A stretch of 64,000 nucleotides of DNA from Candidatus Cryptobacteroides merdavium (GTDB lineage: Bacteria > Bacteroidota > Bacteroidia > Bacteroidales > UBA932): the NCBI GenBank assembly GCA_017694755.1, contig JADIMO010000097.1, positions 1 to 64,000 of the forward strand, in the 5' to 3' direction. A program made the translations under genes and the position numbers. Numbering within the stretch: position 1 is the first letter of the stretch; the number at the start of each line of letters is the position of its first letter. Below are positions 54,379-63,407 of the stretch, in pieces. Below the pieces are notes generated by a model that saw nothing but the letters and a program-made list of their open reading frames with translations, did no database searches and had not been told where the DNA came from.

Positions 54379-55608
54379 ATGGCCAAGAAGAGAGAAACAG
54401 ACGGAGAAAGGTATTGCGTATTCTGCGGCAGGAGCGAACATGAGGTGCCTCTGATGCTTCAGGGACTTGATTCGTCCATCTGCAGCGACTGCGTGAAGCT
54501 CTGCTATGACTATATCCATAATCTGGAGCAGTCTTCCGCACCGAAGCCCGGGAAGATTGAAAAGCTCTTGAAACCGAAGGAGATACATGCTTATCTCGAC
54601 CAGTATGTAATAGGGCAGGAGAGGGCTAAGAAGCTGCTTTCCGTAGCGGTCTACAACCATTACAAGCGCATCAACCACAATCTTGCCTCCGACAGCAAGG
54701 ATGACCTCGACATAGAGAAGTCAAACATCCTGATGGTCGGACCGACAGGTACTGGAAAGACCCTTATGGCCAAGACTATAGCCAAGCTGCTGGATGTACC
54801 TTTCACCATTGTGGATGCCACGGTCCTCACAGAGGCCGGATATGTCGGAGAAGATGTCGAGAGTATCCTGACAAGGCTTCTGCAGGAAGCTGACTATGAT
54901 GTGGCACTGGCCGAAAGAGGAATAGTCTTCATAGACGAGATTGACAAGATCGCCCGCAAGAGCGACAACCCTTCCATCACGAGGGATGTTTCCGGAGAGG
55001 GGGTGCAGCAGGCCATGCTTAAGCTCCTTGAAGGGAATGTGGTGAATGTCCCGCCCAAGGGAGGCAGGAAGCATCCTGAGCAGGAGTTCATCCAGGTCAA
55101 CACCCAGAACATCCTTTTCATCTGCGGAGGTGCCTTTGAGGGCATAGAGAAGCGTATTGCACAGCGCCTCAACACTCAGGTGATAGGTTTCGGGACATCG
55201 GGCAGGAAGCAGGTGGACAAGAACAACCTGCTGAAATATGTCTCCGCCCAGGACCTGCGGGCCTACGGCCTTATACCGGAGATCATCGGAAGGCTTCCTG
55301 TCATCACTTATCTTGACCAGCTTGACAGGGCCGCACTTCTGAGGATACTCACGGAGCCGAAGAACGCCATCATCCGCCAGTATGAGAAGATGTTTGAACT
55401 TGACGGGCTCAAGCTCGTCATTGACCCGGGTGTCCTTGAGCTCATTGTGGACACCGCCATCGAGAACAAGCTCGGTGCAAGGGGACTCCGTTCCATCTGC
55501 GAGCAGATCATGACCGACGCCATGTACGAGGCCCCGTCATCGAACAGGAAGACATTCAGGCTGACAGTGGACTATGCCAAGGCAAGGCTGGACGCCGACA
55601 AGATGTAG
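54379..55608 (+). CDS. clpX: ATP-dependent Clp protease ATP-binding subunit ClpX
   Basis: ClpX is the AAA+ unfoldase that feeds ClpP. The N-terminal zinc-binding domain has two CxxC pairs (CVFCGRSE and CSDCVKLC). Walker A is [13 protein letters not shown], Walker B is [11 protein letters not shown], pore-type loops follow, and sensor 2 is in [16 protein letters not shown], the ClpP-docking loop, is seen in QVIGFGTSG. The 409 residues are normal. There is no gap to clpP, so translation is coupled. Confidence 0.97.
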   Translation: MAKKRETDGERYCVFCGRSEHEVPLMLQGLDSSICSDCVKLCYDYIHNLEQSSAPKPGKIEKLLKPKEIHAYLDQYVIGQERAKKLLSVAVYNHYKRINHNLASDSKDDLDIEKSNILMVGPTGTGKTLMAKTIAKLLDVPFTIVDATVLTEAGYVGEDVESILTRLLQEADYDVALAERGIVFIDEIDKIARKSDNPSITRDVSGEGVQQAMLKLLEGNVVNVPPKGGRKHPEQEFIQVNTQNILFICGGAFEGIEKRIAQRLNTQVIGFGTSGRKQVDKNNLLKYVSAQDLRAYGLIPEIIGRLPVITYLDQLDRAALLRILTEPKNAIIRQYEKMFELDGLKLVIDPGVLELIVDTAIENKLGARGLRSICEQIMTDAMYEAPSSNRKTFRLTVDYAKARLDADKM

Positions 55609-55675
55609 TTATTTGAAAAGAGGAGGCTCGCACACATCCTCCTTTACAATATTAGAACAATTAAAAAAGTTTGTG

Positions 55676-56209
55676 ATGAAAAAGATTTTTAATCTGATGG
55701 CCGTAGCATGTGCCGTCATGGCTTTCGCCTCATGCGAAAAGGACAACGGGGGAAGCAGTGAGACTGACCCTAATCAGCCTGTAATGACATGGGAAGCAAA
55801 TCCGAAATTTGAAACGACAGAACTTCAGTCAGAAATGGATGTCGTCATTTCAATTTCTGCCCCGGCCGGAATAGAGACTTTTGTCGTTGATGTTGACTCT
55901 GACGCTCTTGAACCGATCATTTCAGTTGTAAACAATGGCTCGTCAACGATGGATCTTGTCAATCCGCCTGCCGGTTTGTCAGGTATCCTTTCCGGAGTGG
56001 GTCTTCCGACCGGTGATGCTCTCAAAGGACAGACTTCTGTAACGCTTGACCTTTCAAATCTTGTTCCTTTGATTATCACGGTAGGTGAAAGCAATCTGAA
56101 ACCGGACAGCAATCATACGTTTACTCTCAGCCTTTCAGATGCTGACGGAAGGACATTGCAGCAGCCTGTGACTTTCCATTATACCGGGACATCGGCTTCT
56201 GCTGAATAA
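55676..56209 (+). CDS. Lipoprotein with one copy of a repeated beta-rich domain
   Basis: The 177-residue protein begins MKKIFNLMAVACAVMAF with lipobox FASC, then an acidic EKDNGGSSETD linker that fits export to the cell surface in Bacteroidota. The rest is one domain (about 35-170) marked by WEANPKFETTEL, ISAPAGIETFVV and HTFTLSLSDADGRTL. The same domain occurs twice in the next lipoprotein. No enzymatic motif is seen; a binding or adhesion role is possible. The frame extends into clpX, but the signal peptide fixes the start. Confidence 0.82.
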   Translation: MKKIFNLMAVACAVMAFASCEKDNGGSSETDPNQPVMTWEANPKFETTELQSEMDVVISISAPAGIETFVVDVDSDALEPIISVVNNGSSTMDLVNPPAGLSGILSGVGLPTGDALKGQTSVTLDLSNLVPLIITVGESNLKPDSNHTFTLSLSDADGRTLQQPVTFHYTGTSASAE

Positions 56210-56344
56210 CATCAGAGGAAATTAATTTCCAGAACTGTACAATATACAGTCCGGAGGGTATGCCACCGGACTGTAATTATGAATAAGAGAATCTGGCACA
56301 ACATTACCCTGTGCCGTTCATTAACCATTTAACTGTTATAAAAG

Positions 56345-58276
56345 ATGAAAAGATTTTTGACCATGCTGGCGGCAGCATCTGCCGTCTGCGCAATTTCCTC
56401 GTGTCAGGAAGATCCGATCACAGAGGAAACGACACCGGATGGCCCGTCAATAGAATGGGCATCCAATCCGGACTTCGATACGGTTGATATAACCGATGAC
56501 CTGGATGCTACCCTTACAGTGAAAGCCCCTGCAGGCATCAAGACCTTCGTTGTCACTGTAGATTCTGACCAGCTGGAAGCTGCACTCGGACTTATTGGCA
56601 TCACTTCCACCACTCTTGACCTCATCAACGACCAGACAGTGATCGAAATTCTGGACGGTGTGACGCAGGGTTCGCTCCCTACAGGAACTGATCTAGTGAA
56701 CAAGACAGAAGTGGAATTCAACATTTCTTCACTCGTCCAGATGATAAATGCCGTTACTTATGATGACAGCGAACATTCTTTCACGGTGACTGTCTCGGAC
56801 GCCAACGGCAAGACAGCCGAGGAGACATGCACTTTCCACCGTACAGGTGTCGATTCCCCGTCTGTGACCTGGGAGGGCAATGAGGACTTTGCTCCGGTAG
56901 AGATTACGGAGGGAATGAGCGTGAAAATCACCATCAGCGCTCCTGCAGGATTTCAGTCACTGACAGTTGAGATCCAGTCCGCTGTACTCAATAATATAGG
57001 GTTCACTTCTATTGACATGATGAATCCGGGTACCATGGCGAGCATCGTAGATGCTATTCTGTCCGGTCAGGATGTCACCACTGCCACGGAATTGTCTCTG
57101 GATCTGTCCTCGCTCGTTCCGATGATTCTTGGATTCGGAGATGCAGCGGCAGGCAGCCATACATTTACCCTCAATCTGACTGACAAGGCCGGCAAAACGC
57201 TCGAGCAGGACTGTGTATTCACCCACACTCTTCCGGCATCCGTTTCAGTTGACGCCAATTCTGTTGACCTTTGGGCAAATACGGCAAAGGTGACAGTTTC
57301 AAATCCTGCAGCTGATGCCACATATTCTGTCCAGTACAGGGAAAAAGGCACGGAGACCTGGTACACTGCATCCGGAGATGCCGCAACAGGATTCACCATT
57401 GCCCCTGAATACAATACATCAACCAATGCAGCTGGCCTTTCTGTTTCAGTCGTGAAGGACGGCTCCGGCATCTACGCCCAGAACACATATGAAATCCGTC
57501 TTATGAACGGTGATACCGAAGTGTCTTCAATCGAGTATACCACCCAGGGAGGAGATGCAATTCCGAACGGCGACATGTCAGACTGGACAAACAATTCAAG
57601 GGGCGTTCCTGCTCCGAATGCTGAAGGTGAGAGTTTTTGGGATAGCGGCAATAATTCCATGGTAGGAAATTTAGGTGGTGGTCATCTCTGCAATGAAGAT
57701 TCTGAAGAGAAGGGAACAGCCTTTTTGAAGACCAGATTGACATTTGGTGTAATGGCATGTGGAAATATGTATACTGGAGATTTTGTTATGGCCGGTTTAA
57801 GTGGTACGGCGAATTTCGGAAAAGCATATGATTGGTCATCAAGACCGCGGGCTCTTTCTCTCAGATACAAGGCTAATGTTGGTAAGATAGACAAGATAGG
57901 TTCAAGTCTGGACGGAAGAGAGAATTGGAATGGACAGCAGGATACAAGCCGCGTATTCGTAGCTGTTGTAGACTGGAATGCACAGCATGGTGTGACTTCC
58001 GGAATCGGAACTCCATCCGGCATGTGGGATCCGGCTGACAGGACAAGTGTAGAAGAAGGCAATATTCTTGGTTATGGCGAACTTGTGATTACAAATGATG
58101 TTGATTCATGGACTGATGCTGAACTTAAAATAAATTGGTATGATGTTGCTGCATCTGCTCCTGCTTCTGGTAGAATTTCATTGGTGATATCATGCGCAAC
58201 CAGTCTTAAGGGAGATTATCTTGTAGGATGTTCTACCAATGAAATGCGGGTAGACGATTTCGAGTGGGTATATTGA
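56345..58276 (+). CDS. Surface lipoprotein with two repeated domains and a C-terminal PCMD-like domain
   Basis: The 643-residue protein has a lipobox (AISSC) and two copies of the domain found in the preceding lipoprotein (about 35-165 and 170-295; WASNPDFDTVDI and WEGNEDFAPVEI). A fibronectin-like stretch (about 300-400) follows, then a C-terminal part resembling the putative carbohydrate metabolism domain: IPNGDMSDWTN, SFWDSGNN, and the final VDDFEWVY. The DNA of the last 640 nt is noticeably richer in A and T than the front half. The domain set suggests surface glycan binding; this is inferred. Confidence 0.82.
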   Translation: MKRFLTMLAAASAVCAISSCQEDPITEETTPDGPSIEWASNPDFDTVDITDDLDATLTVKAPAGIKTFVVTVDSDQLEAALGLIGITSTTLDLINDQTVIEILDGVTQGSLPTGTDLVNKTEVEFNISSLVQMINAVTYDDSEHSFTVTVSDANGKTAEETCTFHRTGVDSPSVTWEGNEDFAPVEITEGMSVKITISAPAGFQSLTVEIQSAVLNNIGFTSIDMMNPGTMASIVDAILSGQDVTTATELSLDLSSLVPMILGFGDAAAGSHTFTLNLTDKAGKTLEQDCVFTHTLPASVSVDANSVDLWANTAKVTVSNPAADATYSVQYREKGTETWYTASGDAATGFTIAPEYNTSTNAAGLSVSVVKDGSGIYAQNTYEIRLMNGDTEVSSIEYTTQGGDAIPNGDMSDWTNNSRGVPAPNAEGESFWDSGNNSMVGNLGGGHLCNEDSEEKGTAFLKTRLTFGVMACGNMYTGDFVMAGLSGTANFGKAYDWSSRPRALSLRYKANVGKIDKIGSSLDGRENWNGQQDTSRVFVAVVDWNAQHGVTSGIGTPSGMWDPADRTSVEEGNILGYGELVITNDVDSWTDAELKINWYDVAASAPASGRISLVISCATSLKGDYLVGCSTNEMRVDDFEWVY

Positions 58277-58357
58277 TTCCAGGAATCTTGTATCAGATAA
58301 AAATGTCATGAAGAAAGTCTGAATACAGTTCAGATTTCTCAGATTTGATTTAAAAAA

Positions 58358-58421
58358 CATGCTCCGAAGTCAGTTTTTCTAATGATGATCTTATCATCTG
58401 GAACCTGATTACTGAAGCATG
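58358..58421. repeat. Imperfect palindrome downstream of the PCMD-like gene
   Basis: Outer arms CATGCT (58358-58363) and AGCATG (58416-58421), with GTCAG/CTGAT and GATGAT/ATCATC inside, form a 64-nt hairpin-like region. It sits between the lipoprotein gene and a clear terminator; no gene is seen in 58277-58524. Confidence 0.45.
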
Positions 58422-58433
58422 CAATAGAATAGA

Positions 58434-58480
58434 ACCCTGTCATTATCCTATAAAGGAGTATGACAGGGTCTTTCTTTTCT
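58434..58480 (+). terminator. Terminator between the PCMD-like gene and the cation exporter
   Basis: ACCCTGTCATTATCC (58434-58448) pairs with GGAGTATGACAGGGT (58455-58469), nearly perfectly, followed by CTTTCTTTTC. Confidence 0.75.
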
Positions 58481-58524
58481 GCAGCCTATATTTGTGTACC
58501 TGTTGTCATCTGGGCTTTGTCTGT

Positions 58525-59415
58525 TCAGCAGGTGTGCTCATGGCAGCGGGAGGTCGCGGTTTCCATTTCAAGGGTTGAATGGGATATGCCTGCGTCGTGG
58601 AGGCGGTGCTTTAGGGTACCTTTCACTTCTTCCATCTTCGGCAGGTCATCGATGACGACATGGGCGGTCAGGGCTATTTCCGTGGTGCTTATGGGCCAGA
58701 TATGGAGATGATGGACATCTGTGACGCCCGGCACGGAAGACATCATCTTCTGCACTGCATCTATGTCGATCTGCTCCGGCACTGCGTCTATGGACATGCG
58801 CAGGCTTTCCGCCAGAAGTTTCCATGTGGACACGAGGATGATGGCGGCTATGATGAGGCTGACTACAGGGTCTATTATGGAGAAGCCGGTCAGGCTGATG
58901 ACAATGCCGGAGACCACGACACCGGCGGAGACAAGAGTGTCGGCTGCCATGTGCAGAAAGGCCCCGCGGGTGTTGATGTCGTGCTTCTGCTGCCGCATCA
59001 GGAGCCAGGCGGTGAAGCCGTTGACAAGAATGCCTATCCCGGCTGTCCAGGATATGGCCGAACCGTTGACTTCTGCCGGATAGCGGAACTTGTGGATGCT
59101 CTCGATGATGATGGCACCGATGGCAATGAGCAGGATGATGGCATTGAGCAGGGAGATGAGCACGGAGCTTTTCCTGTAGCCGTATGTGAATCTCCTGGTG
59201 CTGCGGGTGCTGCTCAGCTTGAAGGCTATCATGGCCAGAAGGAGGCTGAACACGTCGCTGAGGTTATGGCCGGCATCTGAGAGAAGCCCGAGAGAATTGG
59301 ACCAGAAGCCTATGCCTGCTTCGATGATGACATATGACAGGTTGAGGACAATGGCGGTGATATAGATGCCGTTGAGGGATGTTATCCTGTGCTCATGATG
59401 ATGATGGTGTTCCAT
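58525..59415 (-). CDS. Cation diffusion facilitator (CzcD/ZitB-like) metal exporter
   Basis: This inner-membrane antiporter exports zinc or related divalent metals. The N-terminal tail is His-rich (MEHHHHHEHR). Six membrane segments follow, with metal-site motifs GLLSDAGHNLSDV (HxxxD in TM2) and FLHMAADTLVSAGVV (TM5), and a C-terminal metal-sensing domain with VHHLHIWPIS. It is 296 residues. The longer frame to 59436 would begin at or before the expected transcript start; ATG 59415 fits the -7 box at 59439-59446. Confidence 0.93.
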   Translation of the reverse strand: MEHHHHHEHRITSLNGIYITAIVLNLSYVIIEAGIGFWSNSLGLLSDAGHNLSDVFSLLLAMIAFKLSSTRSTRRFTYGYRKSSVLISLLNAIILLIAIGAIIIESIHKFRYPAEVNGSAISWTAGIGILVNGFTAWLLMRQQKHDINTRGAFLHMAADTLVSAGVVVSGIVISLTGFSIIDPVVSLIIAAIILVSTWKLLAESLRMSIDAVPEQIDIDAVQKMMSSVPGVTDVHHLHIWPISTTEIALTAHVVIDDLPKMEEVKGTLKHRLHDAGISHSTLEMETATSRCHEHTC

Positions 59416-59438
59416 TGCAAAACCTTTTTCAGACAAGG

Positions 59439-59446
59439 CAAAGGTA
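59439..59446 (-). promoter_or_regulatory. Candidate -7 element for the cation exporter
   Basis: TACCTTTG on the minus strand, 23 nt before the ATG at 59415. The -33 region is weak. Confidence 0.45.
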
Positions 59447-59489
59447 TCCTGACCCTTTTACAACCGGGTTGCAAACCTTTGGATGCGGT

Positions 59490-60188
59490 TTATGCCTGAC
59501 CTTCGATGAAGGCATTGAAGGCCGCCTTGTAGTTGTCTCCTATCGGGATATATGTCCTGCCGAATACAATCCTGCCTCTGTCGATGACCCTTATCTTGTC
59601 TTTGTTGACTATGAAGGAGCGGTGTACCCTCATGAACTGTCCTGACGGAAGCAGCTCTTCTATGGATTTCATGCTCATCAGGGTGAGGACGGGATCAGCT
59701 CCGTCGTCTGTGCATATCTTCACATAGTCCTTAAGGGCCTCCACGTATAGTATTCTCGCGGTTTCGATTCCTATCAGCTTGTATTCGCTCTTGACGAAGA
59801 TCCTGCTTTTTTCTTCGGACCGGTTCTTCATGCTGAACCATTCCAGGGCCTTGTCGGCTGCCTTGAGGAATTCGGGGTAGGATACCGGTTTCAGCAGATA
59901 GTCCAAGGCATCCACCTTGTATCCCTCCAGTGCATAACGGCTGAAGGCTGTGGTGAATATTATCCTGCAGTCCTTGCCGGTCATCCTTGAAAATTCCAGC
60001 CCGTCAAGCTCCGGCATCTGGATATCGAGGAAAAGCAGGTCCACTGGAGACTGCCTGAGACTGTCCATTGCTTCCACTGCGCTTGAATATCTGCCGCATA
60101 GGCTGAGAAAAGGCGTTTTTTTTACATAGCTTTCCATCAGGTCAAGAGCAAGCGGCTCGTCATCTATTATGGCACATCTTAGTATCAT
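59490..60188 (-). CDS. LytTR-type response regulator
   Basis: The 232-residue regulator has a receiver domain (acidic pocket CAIIDDEPLAL, phospho-acceptor Asp near residue 56 in LLFLDIQMPELDG, Lys in LLKPVS). The C-terminal LytTR DNA-binding domain (about 135-230) has RILYVEALKDYVKI and FMRVHRSFIVNKDKI. It lies at the end of the exporter operon, 112 nt after the kinase gene. It probably controls this operon, as in similar Bacteroidota clusters; the target is inferred. Confidence 0.94.
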   Translation of the reverse strand: MILRCAIIDDEPLALDLMESYVKKTPFLSLCGRYSSAVEAMDSLRQSPVDLLFLDIQMPELDGLEFSRMTGKDCRIIFTTAFSRYALEGYKVDALDYLLKPVSYPEFLKAADKALEWFSMKNRSEEKSRIFVKSEYKLIGIETARILYVEALKDYVKICTDDGADPVLTLMSMKSIEELLPSGQFMRVHRSFIVNKDKIRVIDRGRIVFGRTYIPIGDNYKAAFNAFIEGQA

Positions 60189-60300
60189 GGTTCCGTTTCT
60201 TTATAAAATTATGACTGCCCGTTCCGGATATTCTTCTTCTGCCGTCCGGCGGCAGGTGTTATTGTTGTGGATAGTCGGATAAAAGTTGCATGGCCTTCAG

Positions 60301-61431
60301 TCAGGCTGTGCTTCCGTACGGTTTGTTTCTGGCAGTCCATATCGTCAGATTGGAAAAATAAGTCTTCGTCCCGTTGTCCGTCCCGTATTTCCATTCGTAT
60401 TTTCCGGGATAAATGAGTTCGAGCCTGCGCCGCACCTGTTCCAGCCCTATTCCTGACCCGCTCTTGTCCGAGCGGTTCTTGGGATGGCAGCTGTTGGTTA
60501 TGGTGCAGGTGATGCTGTCCGGCTGTTCCGAGAAAGAAATGTCAATGAAACTTTCCTCCGATGATGACACTCCATGCTTGAAGGCGTTTTCTATCAGGGA
60601 TATGAATATCAGCGGGGCTATCTGCCTCCTGCTGTCTTCCCGTATGTCGAACGAGGTGGTCAGCCTTACTTTCGGGGAAAGCCTTATCTTCATGAGGGAT
60701 ATGTAGTCACGGATGAAATCCATTTCCCTGGCAAGGGGGACAGTCCCGTTCTGGTTGTCATAGAGGACATACCGGAGAAGGCGGCTCAGTTCCTGCACCA
60801 CTCCCTGCGCCTTATCGGCATCGAAGGCTATGAGGGCGTAGATGTTGTTAAGTGTGTTCAGCAGGAAATGCGGGTTGAGCTGGTTCCTGAGGTTCTTGAG
60901 TTCTGCCTCGGTCCGGCTCTTCTCTGCATCTCTTCTTGCGTTTTCGGCATTGGCCAATTTGCTGTTGAGCCTGATGGCTGCCGCAAGTCCTATTGTGAGG
61001 ATCATTATGAACGCATCACGGAGGAAAAAGATTATGGACGGATTGACCTTTGGCATGTGTTCGGGAGGCGGAACATGTGCCGGGACAATATATCTGAGCC
61101 AGACCTGAATGCCGAGGCAGAATACAATGACTGCCAGGGCATTCACTGCCAGGAACCTTTTCTGCCTTTCCCGGAAGAGCAGCTTGGGAATCAGCATGAA
61201 ATAGTTCAGGTAGAACAGTATGCAATAGCTTATGACAGGACCGCTCCGCCTGAAATATTCCTGCCAGTCCATGGAGGAATCATCCTGGTCGAATATGAAA
61301 AGGAATGGAAAGCTCATGATGAGCACCCAGCAGATCAGATGGATCAGTATCATGAACGACCGGCTTTTCCTGTCATTCTCGGTCATCATTGACCTGCCTG
61401 TTTTCTTTTGGTCCGCAGTAATATCATTCAT
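60301..61431 (-). CDS. LytS/YehU-type sensor histidine kinase
   Basis: The 376-residue membrane kinase has four predicted membrane segments (about 25-150). A short coiled coil leads to the His_kinase domain, with phospho-acceptor His near residue 186 in LNPHFLLNTLNNIYAL. The ATP-binding region has LIENAFKHGVSS and GSGIGLEQVRRRL. No periplasmic sensor domain is present, so it may sense within the membrane or through the exporter. Its ATG lies inside the last codons of the permease gene (8-nt overlap), tying its synthesis to the transporter. Confidence 0.94.
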   Translation of the reverse strand: MNDITADQKKTGRSMMTENDRKSRSFMILIHLICWVLIMSFPFLFIFDQDDSSMDWQEYFRRSGPVISYCILFYLNYFMLIPKLLFRERQKRFLAVNALAVIVFCLGIQVWLRYIVPAHVPPPEHMPKVNPSIIFFLRDAFIMILTIGLAAAIRLNSKLANAENARRDAEKSRTEAELKNLRNQLNPHFLLNTLNNIYALIAFDADKAQGVVQELSRLLRYVLYDNQNGTVPLAREMDFIRDYISLMKIRLSPKVRLTTSFDIREDSRRQIAPLIFISLIENAFKHGVSSSEESFIDISFSEQPDSITCTITNSCHPKNRSDKSGSGIGLEQVRRRLELIYPGKYEWKYGTDNGTKTYFSNLTIWTARNKPYGSTA

Positions 61432-62644
61432 AACGCAGTGCGTCTATCGGGTCGAGGTCGGCCGCCTTCTTGGCGGGATACCATCCGAAGAATACCCCGG
61501 TGACCGTGCAGACGGCGAATGAAAGCACCACGCTCCACGGCTGTATGTAGACGGGCCAGTGTGCCAGCCATTTGACCGCCAGGCTTGCCCCGCAGCCGCC
61601 CAGTACACCTATCACCCCGCCCGTGATGCTTATCAGGACGGCCTCGATGAGGAACTGTGCAAGGATGTCCACGCTCCTTGCCCCGACGGACATCCTCAGT
61701 CCTATCTCACGGGTGCGTTCAGTCACCGATACATACATGATGTTCATGATGCCGATGCCTCCGACAAGGAGCGATATGCCTGCGATGCAGGCAAGGAGGG
61801 TGGTCAGGAGGTCAGTGGTGGTGTTGAGCATGTTGCTCAGTTCCTGCTGGCTCCTGATTTCAAAGTCATTGTCTTCACCATCTTTGAGCTTGTGCTGTTT
61901 CCTCAGCACTTCTGTGATTTCGTCGATGGCATACTCAGTCATGTCTTCGGATACGGCGGAGGCGAATATCCCTTCGAGATATGTTATGGCAAGAAGCCTT
62001 TTCATCACTGTGGTGTACGGGGCTATCACGATGTCGTCCTGGTCCATGCCCATCGAGTTGTAGCCTTTTGCCTCAAGCACCCCCACCACCTTGAGCGGAA
62101 CCTGGTTCAGCCTGATGATCTTTCCGATGGGATTGGTCCCGTCGGGGAAGAGGTTGTCAACTATGGTCTGTCCTATGACGCAGACCTTTGCGGATTTCCT
62201 GATGTCAGTCTCGCTGAACATCTCTCCCTTCCCGATGTTAAGCTGGCGGATGTCGATGTAGTCGGTGCCGACTCCGCTCACTGACGAAGGGTAGTTGTTG
62301 TTGCCGCAAATGAGCTGTCCAGAGGCTGTCACATTTGGGCTTATTCCGGTGAGGAATATGCATTCTTCCCTGAGCGCCTCATAGTCGGCCACCTTGAGAG
62401 TCTGCATTTCCGATGCGTCAAGCCTGACTCCTCCGCGGCGTTCCCCGCCAGGGTGGATCATGATCATGTTGGAGCCCATCCCGGAAATCTCGTCCTGGAT
62501 GCTTTTCTTGGCGCCTTGTCCGATGGCTATCATCGTGATGACGGAGGCTACGCCTATTATGATTCCGAGCATGGTGAGAAAGGCCCTCATCTTGTTGTTG
62601 GCCAGTGCCCTCAATGCTATCTTGAAAAGATTTGTCCCGTTCAT
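61424..62644 (-). CDS. MacB-type ABC transporter permease
   Basis: The 406-residue FtsX-fold permease has an N-terminal membrane segment after a basic start (LFKIALRALANNKMRAFLTMLGIIIGVASVI). A large MacB periplasmic domain (about 45-270) is followed by three membrane segments with RTREIGLRMSVGARS, the usual coupling region. The ATPase is encoded separately 16 nt upstream. With the fusion protein it would form a tripartite exporter for peptides, lipoproteins or macrolide-like compounds; no TolC gene is in the window. Confidence 0.94.
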   Translation of the reverse strand: MNGTNLFKIALRALANNKMRAFLTMLGIIIGVASVITMIAIGQGAKKSIQDEISGMGSNMIMIHPGGERRGGVRLDASEMQTLKVADYEALREECIFLTGISPNVTASGQLICGNNNYPSSVSGVGTDYIDIRQLNIGKGEMFSETDIRKSAKVCVIGQTIVDNLFPDGTNPIGKIIRLNQVPLKVVGVLEAKGYNSMGMDQDDIVIAPYTTVMKRLLAITYLEGIFASAVSEDMTEYAIDEITEVLRKQHKLKDGEDNDFEIRSQQELSNMLNTTTDLLTTLLACIAGISLLVGGIGIMNIMYVSVTERTREIGLRMSVGARSVDILAQFLIEAVLISITGGVIGVLGGCGASLAVKWLAHWPVYIQPWSVVLSFAVCTVTGVFFGWYPAKKAADLDPIDALRYE

Positions 62645-62660
62645 TTTCTCAGTCCGTATT

Positions 62661-63407
62661 TTATTCGTCCTCGTTTAAAGGGAGTCCGGCGAGAGTCTTT
62701 TCTGCAGAAAGGATGTTCCTGTTCTCTGTGTCCTCCACGACATGACCGTCCATGAGCCTTATGTTGCGGCTGCTGTATGAGGCTATGTCAGGGTTGTGGG
62801 TGACGAATATTATCGTCCTTCCTTCTGCATGCAGCTTCTGGAAGAGCACCAGGATTTCAAAGGATGTCCTTGTGTCCAGATTGCCGGTTGCCTCGTCGGC
62901 AAGGATTACGGCAGGGTTGTTGACGAGTGCCCTGGCAATCGCCACCCTCTGCATCTGTCCTCCTGACATCTGGTTGGACTTGTGCTCAAGCCTGTCGCCC
63001 AGCCCGACGGCCTTCAGGGATGCTATGGCCCTTTCTCTTCTTTCGGCAGCACTCACATCGCTGTTGTACATCAGCGGAAGTTCGACATTCTCTATGGCTG
63101 TCGTCTTGGGGAGAAGGTTGTAGTTCTGGAAGACGAACCCGATTTTCCTGTTCCTGAGCACGGCCCTCTTGTTCTTGGTCATCTTCCTCACCGGAATCCC
63201 GTCGAGCAGATACTCTCCTGCGGTCGGGGTGTCGAGGCAGCCGAGGATGTTCAGCAGGGTGGATTTCCCGGAGCCTGACGAACCCATTATCGTCACGAAC
63301 TCGCCTTCCTTTATGCTGAATGACACTCCTCTGAGCGCATGGACCGTCTCTTCTCCGACTATGAACTCACGCTTTATGCCCTGCAGTTCTATGACTGTCT
63401 TGCTCAT
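62661..63407 (-). CDS. ABC transporter ATP-binding protein, MacB/LolD type
   Basis: The 248-residue ATPase has Walker A GSSGSGKSTLLN, Q-loop GFVFQNYNLLPKTTA, signature QMSGGQMQRVAIARALVN and Walker B VILADEATGNLDTRT. The aspartate-glutamate pair reads DEATGNLD instead of DEPTGNLD, still compatible with activity. Its ATG overlaps the stop of the fusion-protein gene (ATGA), and the permease follows 16 nt later. Confidence 0.95.
   Translation of the reverse strand: MSKTVIELQGIKREFIVGEETVHALRGVSFSIKEGEFVTIMGSSGSGKSTLLNILGCLDTPTAGEYLLDGIPVRKMTKNKRAVLRNRKIGFVFQNYNLLPKTTAIENVELPLMYNSDVSAAERRERAIASLKAVGLGDRLEHKSNQMSGGQMQRVAIARALVNNPAVILADEATGNLDTRTSFEILVLFQKLHAEGRTIIFVTHNPDIASYSSRNIRLMDGHVVEDTENRNILSAEKTLAGLPLNEDE

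Noticed and set aside
58525..59415. HHHHHEH run in the cation exporter as a cloning His tag
   Set aside because: His-rich N-terminal tails are normal in metal exporters of this family, and the run is interrupted by Glu in a natural context.
60574..61392. 272-codon plus-strand frame
   Set aside because: It is antisense to the histidine kinase gene, which has all expected motifs.
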